This document shows positions 54,645 through 63,498 of a stretch of DNA of 64,000 nucleotides, piece by piece. How positions within the stretch are numbered: position 1 is the stretch's first letter; every line of letters starts with the position of its first letter. The notes under the pieces were generated by a model. The model did not search any database and was not told the DNA's origin. It saw only the letters and a program-made list of their open reading frames with translations. Source of the stretch: Chryseobacterium indologenes (lineage in GTDB: Bacteria > Bacteroidota > Bacteroidia > Flavobacteriales > Weeksellaceae). The translations under genes and the position numbers were made by a program. Location: NCBI GenBank assembly GCA_001013295.1, contig LAZY01000029.1:1-64000 (forward strand), written 5' to 3'.

Positions 54645-54989
54645 ATGTTCAATATTGTTTCATATCTGCTTTTCCTTGGCATCAGTTCGTATATCACGAT
54701 CGATGTGGGAAGAAGATGTTTTCAGGCAGGGAAAATATATCTGAAATATGTACTTCATGATGATGCCCTTTGTCTGACGGTCAACAGGATACTTCTAGGC
54801 TGTTATTACCTGGTAAATCTGGGATATATTGCTATAAATCTTGCTTCCTGGGAGAAAGTAAATAATATGGAGGAGGTAATAGGAGTAACTGCTGTACGCA
54901 TTGGTAGTATTGCTTTGATCCTTTGTGGATTACACTATATGAATGTTTGTGCCTTATTCTTTTTCAGAAAAAAAATAACCTTAAAATAA
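54645..54989 (+). CDS. Small membrane protein, unknown function
   Basis: A 114-residue protein with three hydrophobic segments (about 1-20, 42-68 and 76-105). The opening FNIVSYLLFLGISSYITIDVGRR is not assigned to a family. It begins the run of same-strand genes that extends to 59964, and its spacing to the next gene is 7 bp. It resembles the next gene in length and hydrophobic pattern, so the two may be partners. Confidence 0.75.
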   Translation: MFNIVSYLLFLGISSYITIDVGRRCFQAGKIYLKYVLHDDALCLTVNRILLGCYYLVNLGYIAINLASWEKVNNMEEVIGVTAVRIGSIALILCGLHYMNVCALFFFRKKITLK

Positions 54990-54996
54990 TACCATT

Positions 54997-55395
54997 ATGG
55001 AAACTACAGCTTTAACAACGTACAATTTTTCTGCGTACATGATCTATCTGCCTATCGTCATTACCCTTACCGTGTTTGTTTCCCAGTTCTTATTTAAAAA
55101 CTCAAAGACATTTATGATCGATATTTTTCATCAGAAAGAAGATATTGCCATGGCAACAAACTCCCTCTTCAAAATAGAATTTTATCTTTTAAATATAGGC
55201 TTTGTCCTGTGTATTATAGAATTTTTCCAGATTGATACAGTAGAAAGACTGGTGGTTGCCTTAAGTGAAAAAATCGGAGGCTTTTCAATCTATCTGGGAA
55301 TCATGATGCTTCTCAACCTGCTATTGTTCCTGAAAGGGCGTAAACATGCAATCAATAAAGAAAACCGAATCAAAAATGAAAACCCTGCTCTTTAA
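54997..55395 (+). CDS. Small membrane protein, unknown function
   Basis: A 132-residue protein with three hydrophobic segments and a positively charged C-terminal tail (KGRKHAINKENRIKNE). No recognised family. It overlaps a possible 28-codon ORF at its 3' end and shares the transcript with its neighbours. Confidence 0.75.
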   Translation: METTALTTYNFSAYMIYLPIVITLTVFVSQFLFKNSKTFMIDIFHQKEDIAMATNSLFKIEFYLLNIGFVLCIIEFFQIDTVERLVVALSEKIGGFSIYLGIMMLLNLLLFLKGRKHAINKENRIKNENPAL

Positions 55396-55462
55396 AATCT
55401 GGATGTATTTTACTTTCAAAATGCAGCATAAAAGAACCAGAGGAGATTTCCTTAATCTTTAA
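55376..55462 (+). CDS. Small basic ORF (28 aa), candidate
   Basis: The frame MKTLLFKIWMYFTFKMQHKR... ends GDFLNL. It overlaps the preceding gene by 20 bp and ends 8 bp before the next one. It has a hydrophobic N-terminal half and a basic end, like many tiny membrane-associated proteins. It fills a gap that otherwise has no reason to exist in this tight operon. Confidence 0.35.
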   Translation: MKTLLFKIWMYFTFKMQHKRTRGDFLNL

Positions 55463-55470
55463 AATAAATT

Positions 55471-55734
55471 GTGATGAAAAATTTTACCAAATATGACTTT
55501 TATATTCAGTTTTCCTTTCTGATCATTGGCTTTCTTGTCGCTATGATTGAAGATTGGGGCGGGTGGATACTGTTTTACTTTGTTGTAGGAATTCCTCAGC
55601 TGATCAGTTTTTTAGTCAAAATTTTTCTTAAAGTAAAAATATCACCCCTTTTCCTGATCTATGGAATGGCAATATTGCCTGTATGGATTTCTTTATTGAT
55701 GCCCGTATTACAGAAATTCCCGGATTTATCGTAA
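55471..55734 (+). CDS. Membrane protein, probably truncated by a frameshift
   Basis: The frame gives 87 residues with three hydrophobic segments, ending VLQKFPDLS. Directly behind the C-tract at 55719-55721 the other frame reads GFIVIMALFYSPFMAFLYVLE, a natural fourth membrane helix that runs to a stop at 55814. Adding one C would join the two into a 114-residue four-helix protein. The break may be real or a sequencing error. Unknown function. Confidence 0.7.
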   Translation: MMKNFTKYDFYIQFSFLIIGFLVAMIEDWGGWILFYFVVGIPQLISFLVKIFLKVKISPLFLIYGMAILPVWISLLMPVLQKFPDLS

Positions 55735-55736
55735 TA

Positions 55737-55814
55737 ATGGCGTTATTCTATAGTCCTTTTATGGCGTTCTTATATGTACTGGAAAGTCATAATCTGTATT
55801 TATCCTTAAAATAA
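55737..55814 (+). other. Out-of-frame continuation of the gene at 55471
   Basis: 25 codons open from ATG 55737 with strong membrane-helix character; see the gene at 55471. It ends 6 bp before the next start. It could also be a separate tiny ORF, but its continuity with the upstream helices argues for a frameshift. Confidence 0.45.
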
Positions 55815-55820
55815 TTTCCC

Positions 55821-56633
55821 ATGAAAACGCTCAAAAACCATACCCTGATCTATGATAACGAATGCCCGATGTGCAATCTTTATTCCAAAGGTTTTACCCA
55901 ATGTGGAATGCTTGATGAAGACGGGCGGGAAGCCTTTACGGAAATATCCGTGAGAAACAGAACGCTGGTTGATTTTATCAGGGCCAGAAATGAGATCGCA
56001 CTGGTAGACCACACCAGAAATAAAGTGGTTTACGGATTAGACAGCCTTCTTCTGATCATTGGAAACTCTTTCCCTTTGTTGGAGAAAATAGCAAGAATAA
56101 AACCCCTTTACTGGTTTTTCAAAAGATTGTATTCCTTCGTGTCCTACAACCGGAAACAGATTATCCCATCTGCGAAAGACGATACTGAAACCTCATGTAT
56201 TCCTGATTTTAATCTTAAATACAGAATCGCTTATATTGCCTTTGTAGTCATTTTCTCAGCGTATATTTTAAGCTTGTTTTCCGGAAGAATGGGATTCAAT
56301 TTAAAACCGGATTTCATAAGAGAATTGACCGTTTGTTTAGGCCAGATCCTTTGGCAGACCGTTTTCCTAAGAAATTACCTGAAAGATAAGATCTGGGATT
56401 ACCTCGGAAATATGATGACCGTTTCCCTGATGGGAACATTACTTTTAATTCCTGCGCTGCTGACTGATTTTGCCCCTGTTTTTTATCTTATTTATTTCGG
56501 GATTGTAGTATTGGCTATGTTTCTGGAACACCTGAGAAGATGTAAAATTTTAAAACTGAACTATAAGCCTACTATTTCGTGGATACTGTTCAGATTAACT
56601 GCCTTAGCGATCATTATTTTAATAACCATTTAA
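55821..56633 (+). CDS. DCC family thiol-disulfide oxidoreductase-like protein with membrane domain
   Basis: A 270-residue protein. The N-terminal domain (1-115) is the DCC/DUF393 fold, with the signature D-N-E-C-P-M-C in LIYDNECPMCNLYSK and the later VYGLDSLLLIIG. The C-terminal half has about five hydrophobic segments, a fusion beyond the usual 130-residue DCC protein. DCC proteins are thioredoxin-like and are often found next to lipid or wax genes. It sits just before a fatty acid desaturase gene (11-bp gap). Confidence 0.85.
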   Translation: MKTLKNHTLIYDNECPMCNLYSKGFTQCGMLDEDGREAFTEISVRNRTLVDFIRARNEIALVDHTRNKVVYGLDSLLLIIGNSFPLLEKIARIKPLYWFFKRLYSFVSYNRKQIIPSAKDDTETSCIPDFNLKYRIAYIAFVVIFSAYILSLFSGRMGFNLKPDFIRELTVCLGQILWQTVFLRNYLKDKIWDYLGNMMTVSLMGTLLLIPALLTDFAPVFYLIYFGIVVLAMFLEHLRRCKILKLNYKPTISWILFRLTALAIIILITI

Positions 56634-56644
56634 AAAACTAAAAC

Positions 56645-57427
56645 ATGAACCACCTTGAACTAATCAGAACAGTAGAATGGAAAGACCTCCGGAAACTTTC
56701 AATCAAAGAAATGCTGATAGAAAATAATATCAGTCTGCCATGGCTTTTTATTTCCTTATTTTTAGCTTATAAAGGATATTATTGGGCAGCAATACCATTC
56801 TCGGGATTCTATTTTCTAACCGCATTAAGACAGGTACACAATGGCTTTCACAATTCTCTGGGAACCGGAAAATGGCTGACATGGCTCTCTCTTTATCTAA
56901 ATAGCCTTACGATGATGGCTTCCATCCATGCCGTAAAATTCAACCACATCAGACATCACAAATATTGTCTGTCCGAAGAAGACTATGAAGGAAAATCAGC
57001 CTCTATGAAATGGTATGAAGCCATTCTCTACGGCCCAAAACATATGTTCCTGATTCATTGGATGACCTTTAAAAAAGCAAACAAGATGTATCGGAAAAAT
57101 ATGTTTCTGGAACTTACCTCGATCGCTGTTCTTATAACTGTATCATTCTACTTTCAGGTTCATTTCCTGATCTACAATATATTGATCATGGTTTTCGGGG
57201 AATTTCTGATGGCATTCTTTGCGGTCTGGACCGTTCACCACGATACCCATGAGAATCCCAACATGGCAAGAACACAAAGAGGGTTCTGGAAAAACAAGTT
57301 GACTTTCAGTATGTTTTATCATATGGAACATCATCTTTTTCCCGCAGTCCCTACCATCAAACTTCCGGAGCTGGCAGAGAGAATAGACAGGACTTTACCG
57401 AAATTGAATAAAAAACAAACCTTTTGA
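56645..57427 (+). CDS. Membrane fatty acid desaturase
   Basis: A 260-residue membrane enzyme with the four His clusters of the desaturase superfamily: HNGFH, HIRHH, HHDTHENP and MEHHLFPAVPT. These bind a di-iron centre. It inserts double bonds in, or hydroxylates, lipids or carotenoid-like substrates; the exact substrate is not known. It is flanked by a DCC protein and an SRPBCC protein, a hint of a hydrophobic substrate pathway. Confidence 0.92.
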   Translation: MNHLELIRTVEWKDLRKLSIKEMLIENNISLPWLFISLFLAYKGYYWAAIPFSGFYFLTALRQVHNGFHNSLGTGKWLTWLSLYLNSLTMMASIHAVKFNHIRHHKYCLSEEDYEGKSASMKWYEAILYGPKHMFLIHWMTFKKANKMYRKNMFLELTSIAVLITVSFYFQVHFLIYNILIMVFGEFLMAFFAVWTVHHDTHENPNMARTQRGFWKNKLTFSMFYHMEHHLFPAVPTIKLPELAERIDRTLPKLNKKQTF

Positions 57428-57430
57428 AAA

Positions 57431-57922
57431 ATGTCACGAATTTATTTAGAAACCTATATCAATGCTGACCTTCAAACAGTCTTTGATCTGGCAAGAAATA
57501 TAGATCTGCATCAGGAATCTACGTCAAAGACTCACGAAAAAGCCATCGCAGGACGTACATCCGGACTGATTGAGGAAAATGAAACGGTAACCTGGCGGGC
57601 AAAACATCTGGGAGTTTACCAAAACCTCACCACCAAAATCATCAGCATGGAAAAACCTCATCAGTTTACCGATGAAATGCAGAAAGGAGCTTTCAAATCT
57701 CTCCGTCATCAGCATATTTTTAAATATGTAAACGGAAAAACAGTGATGACAGATATATTTGAGTTCGAATCTCCATTGGGAATAATAGGAAAAGGTTTCA
57801 ATACAATATTTCTGAAAAATTACCTTAAGAACTTCCTGCTGGAAAGAAACCGTTTAATCAAAGCAAAAGCAGAATCTATCACAGCATCCTCAAACCTTAC
57901 CAGCCACGAAGTGGCTACTTAA
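57431..57922 (+). CDS. SRPBCC family protein (lipid/hydrophobic-ligand binding)
   Basis: A 163-residue START-like domain of the 'cell division inhibitor' SRPBCC branch. It begins with the strand RIYLETYINADLQTVFDLARNI, and later ITLK-like strands and a long C-terminal helix close the pocket. The gap to the desaturase gene is 3 bp. Members of this branch are often linked to or fused with TIGR01777 epimerases, and one is present in this operon at 59065. Confidence 0.85.
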   Translation: MSRIYLETYINADLQTVFDLARNIDLHQESTSKTHEKAIAGRTSGLIEENETVTWRAKHLGVYQNLTTKIISMEKPHQFTDEMQKGAFKSLRHQHIFKYVNGKTVMTDIFEFESPLGIIGKGFNTIFLKNYLKNFLLERNRLIKAKAESITASSNLTSHEVAT

Positions 57923-57969
57923 CCCCAAGAAGAATACAATTCTATCAGACAAACATAAAACCCACCATC

Positions 57970-58674
57970 ATGAATTTTTTAAAAGCCGAATGGCGGAAAT
58001 TAGCCATCATCAATTACGAAATCAATCCCGATATACTTACACCATACCTGCCTGAAGGCACTGAACTCGATTTTTATAAAGGAAAATGCTATGTGAGTGT
58101 CGTAGGATTCATGTTTTTAAATACCAGATTATTGGGATTGCCTATTCCTTTCCACAGAAATTTCGAAGAAGTAAACCTAAGATTTTATGTCAGAAAAAAA
58201 GAAAACGGCATCTGGAAAAGAGGAGTGGTATTTATCAAAGAAATCGTTCCTAAACCTGCTTTAAGCTTTGTGGCCAACTCCATTTACAAAGAAAACTATC
58301 ATACCATGCCGATGAAAAACCTGATTCATGAAAAAGAAGATGAATTGCTGATCCGGTATTCCTGGAAAGATAAAAGCTGGCATTCTCTTCAGATTACAGC
58401 AGAAAATAAAGCCCTGCCAATGGAAGCTGATTCAGAATTTGAATTTATCACAGAGCATTACTGGGGATTCACCAAAAATGAAAATAAAACCTCAGCATAT
58501 GAAGTCTGCCACCCAAAATGGGAGTATTATCGGGTTAAAGATTATAATTTGAATATTCACTTTGGCAAAATATATGGAAAAGATTTCGGATGTCTGAACG
58601 ATCAGGAACCCATCTCTGTAATGTTGGCTGAAGGTTCCGAAATACAGGTGAAAACAAACAAATACATGAGCTGA
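57970..58674 (+). CDS. YqjF family protein (DUF2071)
   Basis: A 234-residue protein with the DUF2071 opening AEWRKLAIINYEINPDILTPYLPEGTEL (shown in part) and the word YVSVVGFMFLNTRLLG. YqjF proteins have an acetoacetate-decarboxylase-like fold and no established activity. They recur with TIGR01777 and SRPBCC genes, as here. Confidence 0.85.
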   Translation: MNFLKAEWRKLAIINYEINPDILTPYLPEGTELDFYKGKCYVSVVGFMFLNTRLLGLPIPFHRNFEEVNLRFYVRKKENGIWKRGVVFIKEIVPKPALSFVANSIYKENYHTMPMKNLIHEKEDELLIRYSWKDKSWHSLQITAENKALPMEADSEFEFITEHYWGFTKNENKTSAYEVCHPKWEYYRVKDYNLNIHFGKIYGKDFGCLNDQEPISVMLAEGSEIQVKTNKYMS

Positions 58675-58731
58675 GCATCTGGAAAATGCTCTGTTAATTG
58701 GTAAAAATCAGAATCTTTAAAATAAAAAATA

Positions 58732-59022
58732 ATGACCGGAATGTTTCCTGACCTAGGATATGTAATTGTGCTGGCATCCATTGCAACAATAGTTCTTCCT
58801 ATTCTTTTATTGATCGTGATGAATAGAATTCTTCACAGAAATAAAGCAAAAACAATATATCATGGCTGTTGTAATTTTTCTTTTATCATTCTTTTCTTTT
58901 TGGTTCAGAAAAATATTAATGAGAACAGATCAAAATATCTGATTCCTGTTTTAGAAACTGAAAGTCTGATTGCCGCGGGATTACTCATTTTCTTAGTCTG
59001 GAAATTTTCAAAGAAAGGATGA
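58732..59022 (+). CDS. Small membrane protein, unknown function
   Basis: A 96-residue protein with three hydrophobic segments (about 8-34, 40-58 and 75-92). No family recognised. It lies between DUF2071 and TIGR01777 genes in the same transcript. The leader word AATCTTTAAAATAAA, seen also at 55455-55469, stands just before its start. Confidence 0.7.
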   Translation: MTGMFPDLGYVIVLASIATIVLPILLLIVMNRILHRNKAKTIYHGCCNFSFIILFFLVQKNINENRSKYLIPVLETESLIAAGLLIFLVWKFSKKG

Positions 59023-59064
59023 TTTTAAAAATAATACCTAATCTTCAACTTTAAATACTAAATC

Positions 59065-59964
59065 ATGAAAATACTCATAGCCGGAGGAACCGGATTTCTT
59101 GGTGAAAATCTGGAGAAATACTTTACAGAAAAAGGAAACCAGGTATCTATTCTGACCCGAAGACCCAAAAGAGAAAATGAAATCTATTGGAACGCCCGAA
59201 CCCTGGGTGATTGGAAAACGAGCCTTGAAGGAGCTGATGTACTGATCAATCTGACAGGAAAATCTGTAGATTGCAGATATACTGAAAAGAATAAACAGGA
59301 AATTTATTCCTCAAGAATAGACAGCACAAAAGTCTTACAGGAGGCTGTAGACCAGTGCCTGAATCCACCGAAGATCTGGTTGAATGCAAGTTCTGCTACC
59401 ATCTATGTGCACTCAGAAAGACATCTGAATACAGAAGAAGACGGCATTATTGGAGATGACTTTTCAATGAATATATGCAAAAGCTGGGAAAACAGATTTT
59501 TTACCATCAACAATGAAAAAGTAAGAAAAGTAGCCCTTCGGACTTCTATTGTTTTAGGAAATAATGGCGGAGCTTTTCCCAAATTACGGATGATCACAAA
59601 ACTGGGGTTGGGTGGGAAGCAGGGGAGAGGTAATCAGATGGTAAGCTGGATCCATATTGATGATTTTTGTAAAGCGGTGGACTGGATCATTCAGCACGAA
59701 AATATTACGGGTGCAATTAATGTGACGGCTCCTACACCCTTGTTCAATACCATAATGATGGAAAAATTAAGAAAAAAACTGAAAATTCCTTTCGGATTGA
59801 ATGCTCCCGTTTGGCAGCTGGAAATAGCCTCCATATTCCTTAAAACTGAAACCGAATTACTGTTGAAAAGCCGTAATGTATATCCTGAAAGTCTCATAAA
59901 AAGCGGATTTAAATTCTCTTATCCCACCTTCGATGATACCCTCCGTAACCTGTTTAAATCCTGA
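59065..59964 (+). CDS. TIGR01777 family NAD-binding epimerase-like protein
   Basis: A 299-residue extended SDR of the TIGR01777 type (YfcH/SulA-related). The NAD motif is GGTGFLGENL (about 7-16). The family block LINLTGKSVDCRYTEKNK with SRIDSTKVL follows, then WLNASSATIYV and MVSWIHIDDFC. The catalytic Tyr position is at the SSATIY block. Function in the family is not settled. It closes the operon that starts at 54645. The gap of 49 bp to the fucosidase has no terminator that I can see. Confidence 0.9.
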   Translation: MKILIAGGTGFLGENLEKYFTEKGNQVSILTRRPKRENEIYWNARTLGDWKTSLEGADVLINLTGKSVDCRYTEKNKQEIYSSRIDSTKVLQEAVDQCLNPPKIWLNASSATIYVHSERHLNTEEDGIIGDDFSMNICKSWENRFFTINNEKVRKVALRTSIVLGNNGGAFPKLRMITKLGLGGKQGRGNQMVSWIHIDDFCKAVDWIIQHENITGAINVTAPTPLFNTIMMEKLRKKLKIPFGLNAPVWQLEIASIFLKTETELLLKSRNVYPESLIKSGFKFSYPTFDDTLRNLFKS

Positions 59965-60013
59965 TATTTGTGCATTAACTACAGGTTATTTAAATTAGCA
60001 GAAACTACTTTCT

Positions 60014-61450
60014 ATGCTAATCCGGTCAAAAGCCAACTTACTTTTTTTATCACTTTTTACAGGTTCAGGACTGTTTTCGCAGGCACATAACGTATCAGAA
60101 GGCTATCAGAAACCTACAGATCCCCTTGTTATTCAAAATCTGGAACAATGGCAGGATCTGAAGTTTGGACTCTTTATGCATTGGGGAACCTATAGCCAAT
60201 GGGGAATCGTAGAAAGCTGGAGCCTATGCCCGGAAGATGAATCGTGGACTCAGAGGAAATCTGAGCATGGAAAATCTTATGATGAATATGTAAAAAACTA
60301 TGAAAATCTTCAGATGACTTTCAACCCGGTACTGTTCAATCCCCGGAAATGGGCTGATGCCGTGAAAAAAGCTGGAATGAAGTATGTGGTGTTTACCACG
60401 AAACACCATGATGGTTTTGCTATGTTTGACACCAAAGAATCCGATTATAAAATAACCTCTTCCCAAACCCCTTTTTCAAAAAATCCCAAGGCAGATGTTA
60501 CCAAAGAGATTTTTAATACATTCAGAAAAGAGGGATTTAAAATCGGGGCTTACTTTTCAAAACCGGATTGGCATTCCGATGATTACTGGTGGCCTTACTT
60601 TCCGCCGAAAGACAGGAATGTCAATTATGATCCGAAGAAATATCCCGAACGATGGGGAAATTTTAAAAAGTTTACGTTCAATCAGCTGAATGAAATTACC
60701 TCCAACTACGGTAAAATTGACATTCTCTGGCTGGATGGTGGCTGGGTACGCCCATTTCATACCATCGATCCGAAAGTAGAATGGCAGCGAACCATCAAGG
60801 TAGAGCAGGATATTGATATGGACAAAATAGGAACGATGGCCAGAAAAAACCAACCTGGAATCATCATTGTAGACCGCACTGTTCCAGGTAAATGGGAAAA
60901 TTATGTTACCCCGGAGCAAGCCGTTCCTGAGCATGCCCTTTCTATCCCGTGGGAAAGCTGTATCACGATGGGAGATTCCTTCTCTTATGTTCCCGATGAT
61001 CGTTACAAATCCTCCCAAAAGATCATTGAAACATTGGTTAAAATCATTTCAAGAGGGGGAAATTATCTGATGAATATTGCACCGGGTCCTAATGGTGATT
61101 ATGATGCCATAGTCTATGATAGATTAAAGGAAATTTCCGGATGGATGGATCAAAACCATTCCGCAGTCTTTGCCACAAGAAGTGTAGCTCCGTATCATGA
61201 AGGTGATTTTTATTATACCCAAACTAAAGACGGCAATACACTGAATGTTTTTCATCTTGACGAAAAATCAGATTATCAGGCACCAGCAGAGCTGATCTTT
61301 ACACTCCCCGAGCAATTTAAGCCCAAATCATTGAAGGTTTTAGGGCTTTCCAAAGTTCATTGGAAGCAATCAGGAAATATTGTTAAAGTACAGCTTTCTG
61401 AAGACCGGAAGAACCTGAAATATGCTGCGGTAATCCAGTTAAAACAATAA
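60014..61450 (+). CDS. Alpha-L-fucosidase, GH29
   Basis: A 478-residue secreted enzyme with a signal peptide (ending SGLFSQA). The catalytic domain has LKFGLFMHWGTYSQWG, VFTTKHHDGFAMFD and the nucleophile D241 in DILWLDGGW, then a C-terminal beta domain. It removes alpha-linked L-fucose from glycans. The gene is followed by a terminator. It is probably not part of the lipid-type operon before it, though only 49 bp separate them. Confidence 0.94.
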   Translation: MLIRSKANLLFLSLFTGSGLFSQAHNVSEGYQKPTDPLVIQNLEQWQDLKFGLFMHWGTYSQWGIVESWSLCPEDESWTQRKSEHGKSYDEYVKNYENLQMTFNPVLFNPRKWADAVKKAGMKYVVFTTKHHDGFAMFDTKESDYKITSSQTPFSKNPKADVTKEIFNTFRKEGFKIGAYFSKPDWHSDDYWWPYFPPKDRNVNYDPKKYPERWGNFKKFTFNQLNEITSNYGKIDILWLDGGWVRPFHTIDPKVEWQRTIKVEQDIDMDKIGTMARKNQPGIIIVDRTVPGKWENYVTPEQAVPEHALSIPWESCITMGDSFSYVPDDRYKSSQKIIETLVKIISRGGNYLMNIAPGPNGDYDAIVYDRLKEISGWMDQNHSAVFATRSVAPYHEGDFYYTQTKDGNTLNVFHLDEKSDYQAPAELIFTLPEQFKPKSLKVLGLSKVHWKQSGNIVKVQLSEDRKNLKYAAVIQLKQ

Positions 61451-61452
61451 AA

Positions 61453-61476
61453 AAGAGCAGAAATACATCCGCTCTT
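61453..61476. terminator. Terminator between convergent genes
   Basis: AAGAGC-N12-GCTCTT, with an A run at the left (six T on the minus strand), ends the surface protein gene and perhaps the fucosidase gene. Confidence 0.65.
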
Positions 61477-61504
61477 ATGAAAAAAAATATGTAAATTAAA
61501 ATCT

Positions 61505-62395
61505 TTAATATTTTCTGGCCAGCAATACGTTCAGTAGGAATGTACCGGCCCAGTTACTGTTATTTCCTCCGTTTGTTCCTGCAAAATCTACACGGGCAAC
61601 GGAGACCGTAAGTCTGGTCTTTCCACCTACATTGGCAAGACTTACAAAGGATGAGGTAAATACATCCGGGTAACTTGAGTTATTTCCAGCGGTAAGAATA
61701 GGGTACATATTGGTCACATTAAAAGGAGCCCCTTGATATTCATAAACAAGAGTCATTCTACTGCTGTTTGTATAACCCGTAGTATCATTGGTTCTGCCGA
61801 ATGCACTGTTGAAAGAGGTCTTACTGATGATCCACCACGCATCAGCACCTGTTCCAGTATCAAAAGCTGTATTGGTATGATTCGTCCAGTCTGTGACTCC
61901 AGGACTTGCACTGTTGTGAGGTGGTATTGTAAGCTGCGCCCCATAAATTTCAACGTTACTCGGTTTTGGAAGCACGGTGAAAGACAGATCCCAGGTTCCG
62001 CCTGTGGTATTGCTGTTGTTAACTACTTCTGCATAAGCTCCTGTAGGAATCACAAAAGAAGAAACCGGAGTATTGTCAATTCGCAGTGTATTTCCACTGG
62101 AAGCCTGAAGAGTAATGCTGGAAGCTGAGATATTCTTAATCTTGTAGATCCTTCCCGTATAACTTGAGGTTCCTGTTCCAATGACAGGAAGCGTAAAGGT
62201 AGCATTACCTGTCCCGTCATAAGTAATGTAGTGATCAGTAGCCAGAATGCTGTAGTTGGTTGAGGTTACTTGAGTATAGCCTGCTCTGAGGGAACCATTG
62301 ACGGCTAAAGTACTATTCGGAGTAAGTGTATTAATACCTACTTGCGCAGATAGGGGAACAGCTCCGAATAGGAGAATCAGGATGTATTTTTTCAT
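61505..62395 (-). CDS. Secreted surface protein with phage-tail-like N-terminus
   Basis: A 296-residue protein with a signal peptide (MKKYILILLFGAVPLSA). The first mature block is QVGINTLTPNSTLAVNGSLR, a pattern seen at the start of many Bacteroidota tail-fibre-like or structural surface proteins. Then come Thr/Ser/Asn-rich beta repeats with ATFTLPVIGTGTSSYTGR. No enzyme motif. Likely an extracellular or outer-membrane-associated structural protein. Confidence 0.75.
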   Translation of the reverse strand: MKKYILILLFGAVPLSAQVGINTLTPNSTLAVNGSLRAGYTQVTSTNYSILATDHYITYDGTGNATFTLPVIGTGTSSYTGRIYKIKNISASSITLQASSGNTLRIDNTPVSSFVIPTGAYAEVVNNSNTTGGTWDLSFTVLPKPSNVEIYGAQLTIPPHNSASPGVTDWTNHTNTAFDTGTGADAWWIISKTSFNSAFGRTNDTTGYTNSSRMTLVYEYQGAPFNVTNMYPILTAGNNSSYPDVFTSSFVSLANVGGKTRLTVSVARVDFAGTNGGNNSNWAGTFLLNVLLARKY

Positions 62396-62516
62396 ATTCT
62401 TAAGATTGGTTTAAACAAAAATATGAAAAAAATGATTTAAAAATCACTTGATAATGAATAATTTATATATCTAAAGTGTAAATCACTATTTTGTGATAAG
62501 TTTCAAATCTGAAATG

Positions 62517-62903
62517 CTAGACTAATCTGCAGGGAACTTCTAAATCTTCGGTCAGATAGTAACTGCAGCATAGCCGATGATAGCCATCTGCAATAATCAA
62601 TTCATTTTTTCCTCTTACCAATAAAATGGGCGAAAGTTTTTTATTTTTATCTACCTTTTTTAGGTTTTCCTTTACATGGATATTGGTTTCCGGTAGCAGA
62701 GCAAGCTTACTGGCGCGGAGAATATCTTTCGATTTTTTAATGATGGTAGGGGCAGCCTTTAACTTTGTTACTATTTTTTTAGCTTCAGCAGGCTCAAAAA
62801 GAAGTTCCAGGTAGTCCTGGGCCGCAGGAAAATCATGGTCTTCAGGTTCTTTCAGCCATAAATTATCTCTGGTCAGATTCTTGTTTTTTGCAGGTGTTTT
62901 CAT
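62517..62903 (-). CDS. ParB/sulfiredoxin-fold-like small protein
   Basis: A 128-residue basic protein. ATG 62903 (MKTPAKNKN) is chosen over 62927. The last block SPILLVRGKNELIIADGYHRLCCSYYL resembles the ParB-N / sulfiredoxin motif (IxDGHHR form, here DGYHR). Full ParB features are lacking, and no DNA partner is near. Function unknown. Confidence 0.65.
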   Translation of the reverse strand: MKTPAKNKNLTRDNLWLKEPEDHDFPAAQDYLELLFEPAEAKKIVTKLKAAPTIIKKSKDILRASKLALLPETNIHVKENLKKVDKNKKLSPILLVRGKNELIIADGYHRLCCSYYLTEDLEVPCRLV

Positions 62904-63204
62904 AGATTTTAAGTTAAAAAAGATCAATAAATTTATAACAAATATTCCGTAATCAGCGCGGCGATTGCTTATAGACTGAAAGCAATATTTAAAATTCCTG
63001 ATCTTTGAATCTCAGCTTTTAATGCTGCAATTTGTGCACCATTTTCCACACCGAAGATCTTAGGATTTCAAAAACTGCATTCCATACCGTGAAATTTATA
63101 ATTTAAATCCTACACAAAAAAAATGGTATGATATATGCAAGATTCATGTTGAATCGGAATGAATTTAATTATGAATATTAAATCAATTGAAATCATTCAA
63201 AAAT
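62904..63204. other. Gene-free gap before the small secreted protein
   Basis: No confident gene. On the minus strand about 33 codons starting after a stop read like coding sequence (KIFGVENGAQIAALKAEI), then stop near 62970. This may be a worn gene fragment. A CATACC / GGTATG inverted pair lies at about 63087-63133. Confidence 0.3.
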
Positions 63205-63477
63205 ATGAACATTATGAAAAAGTTATTCATTTCAACACTATTAGTATTAGGTTTCTCCATGAGTGTTTCTGCCCAGAGACGTCCACCTGCTCCGCCACAT
63301 CCTTCAAAAAGCGAATTGGTAAATATTAAAATGCAAGAGCTTACCAAAAAATACAATACCGAGAAAAAGCTGATTCTTAATCACCCGCTTGCGACCAAAC
63401 AGATGAAAAGAGATCAGATGAAAGCTTTAAATAAAAGATTTGCAATGGAAAAACAATTGCTTAGAGAAGCGAAATAA
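63205..63477 (+). CDS. Small secreted helical protein
   Basis: A 90-residue protein with a signal peptide (MNIMKKLFISTLLVLGFSMS, cut near VSAQ). The mature part is proline-rich at first (RRPPAPPHP) and then one long amphipathic helix rich in Lys and Met (VNIKMQELTKKYNTEKKLI). It recalls small periplasmic chaperone-like proteins, but no family is recognised. Starts at 63205 or 63214 fit equally. A terminator follows at 63499. Confidence 0.7.
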   Translation: MNIMKKLFISTLLVLGFSMSVSAQRRPPAPPHPSKSELVNIKMQELTKKYNTEKKLILNHPLATKQMKRDQMKALNKRFAMEKQLLREAK

Positions 63478-63498
63478 TATAGATTTCCTGTTATTTCT

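Noticed and set aside
62970..63075. Minus-strand coding remnant after the ParB-fold gene
   Set aside because: About 33 codons look like protein, but two frames do so and no family can be named. Too short to call a pseudogene.
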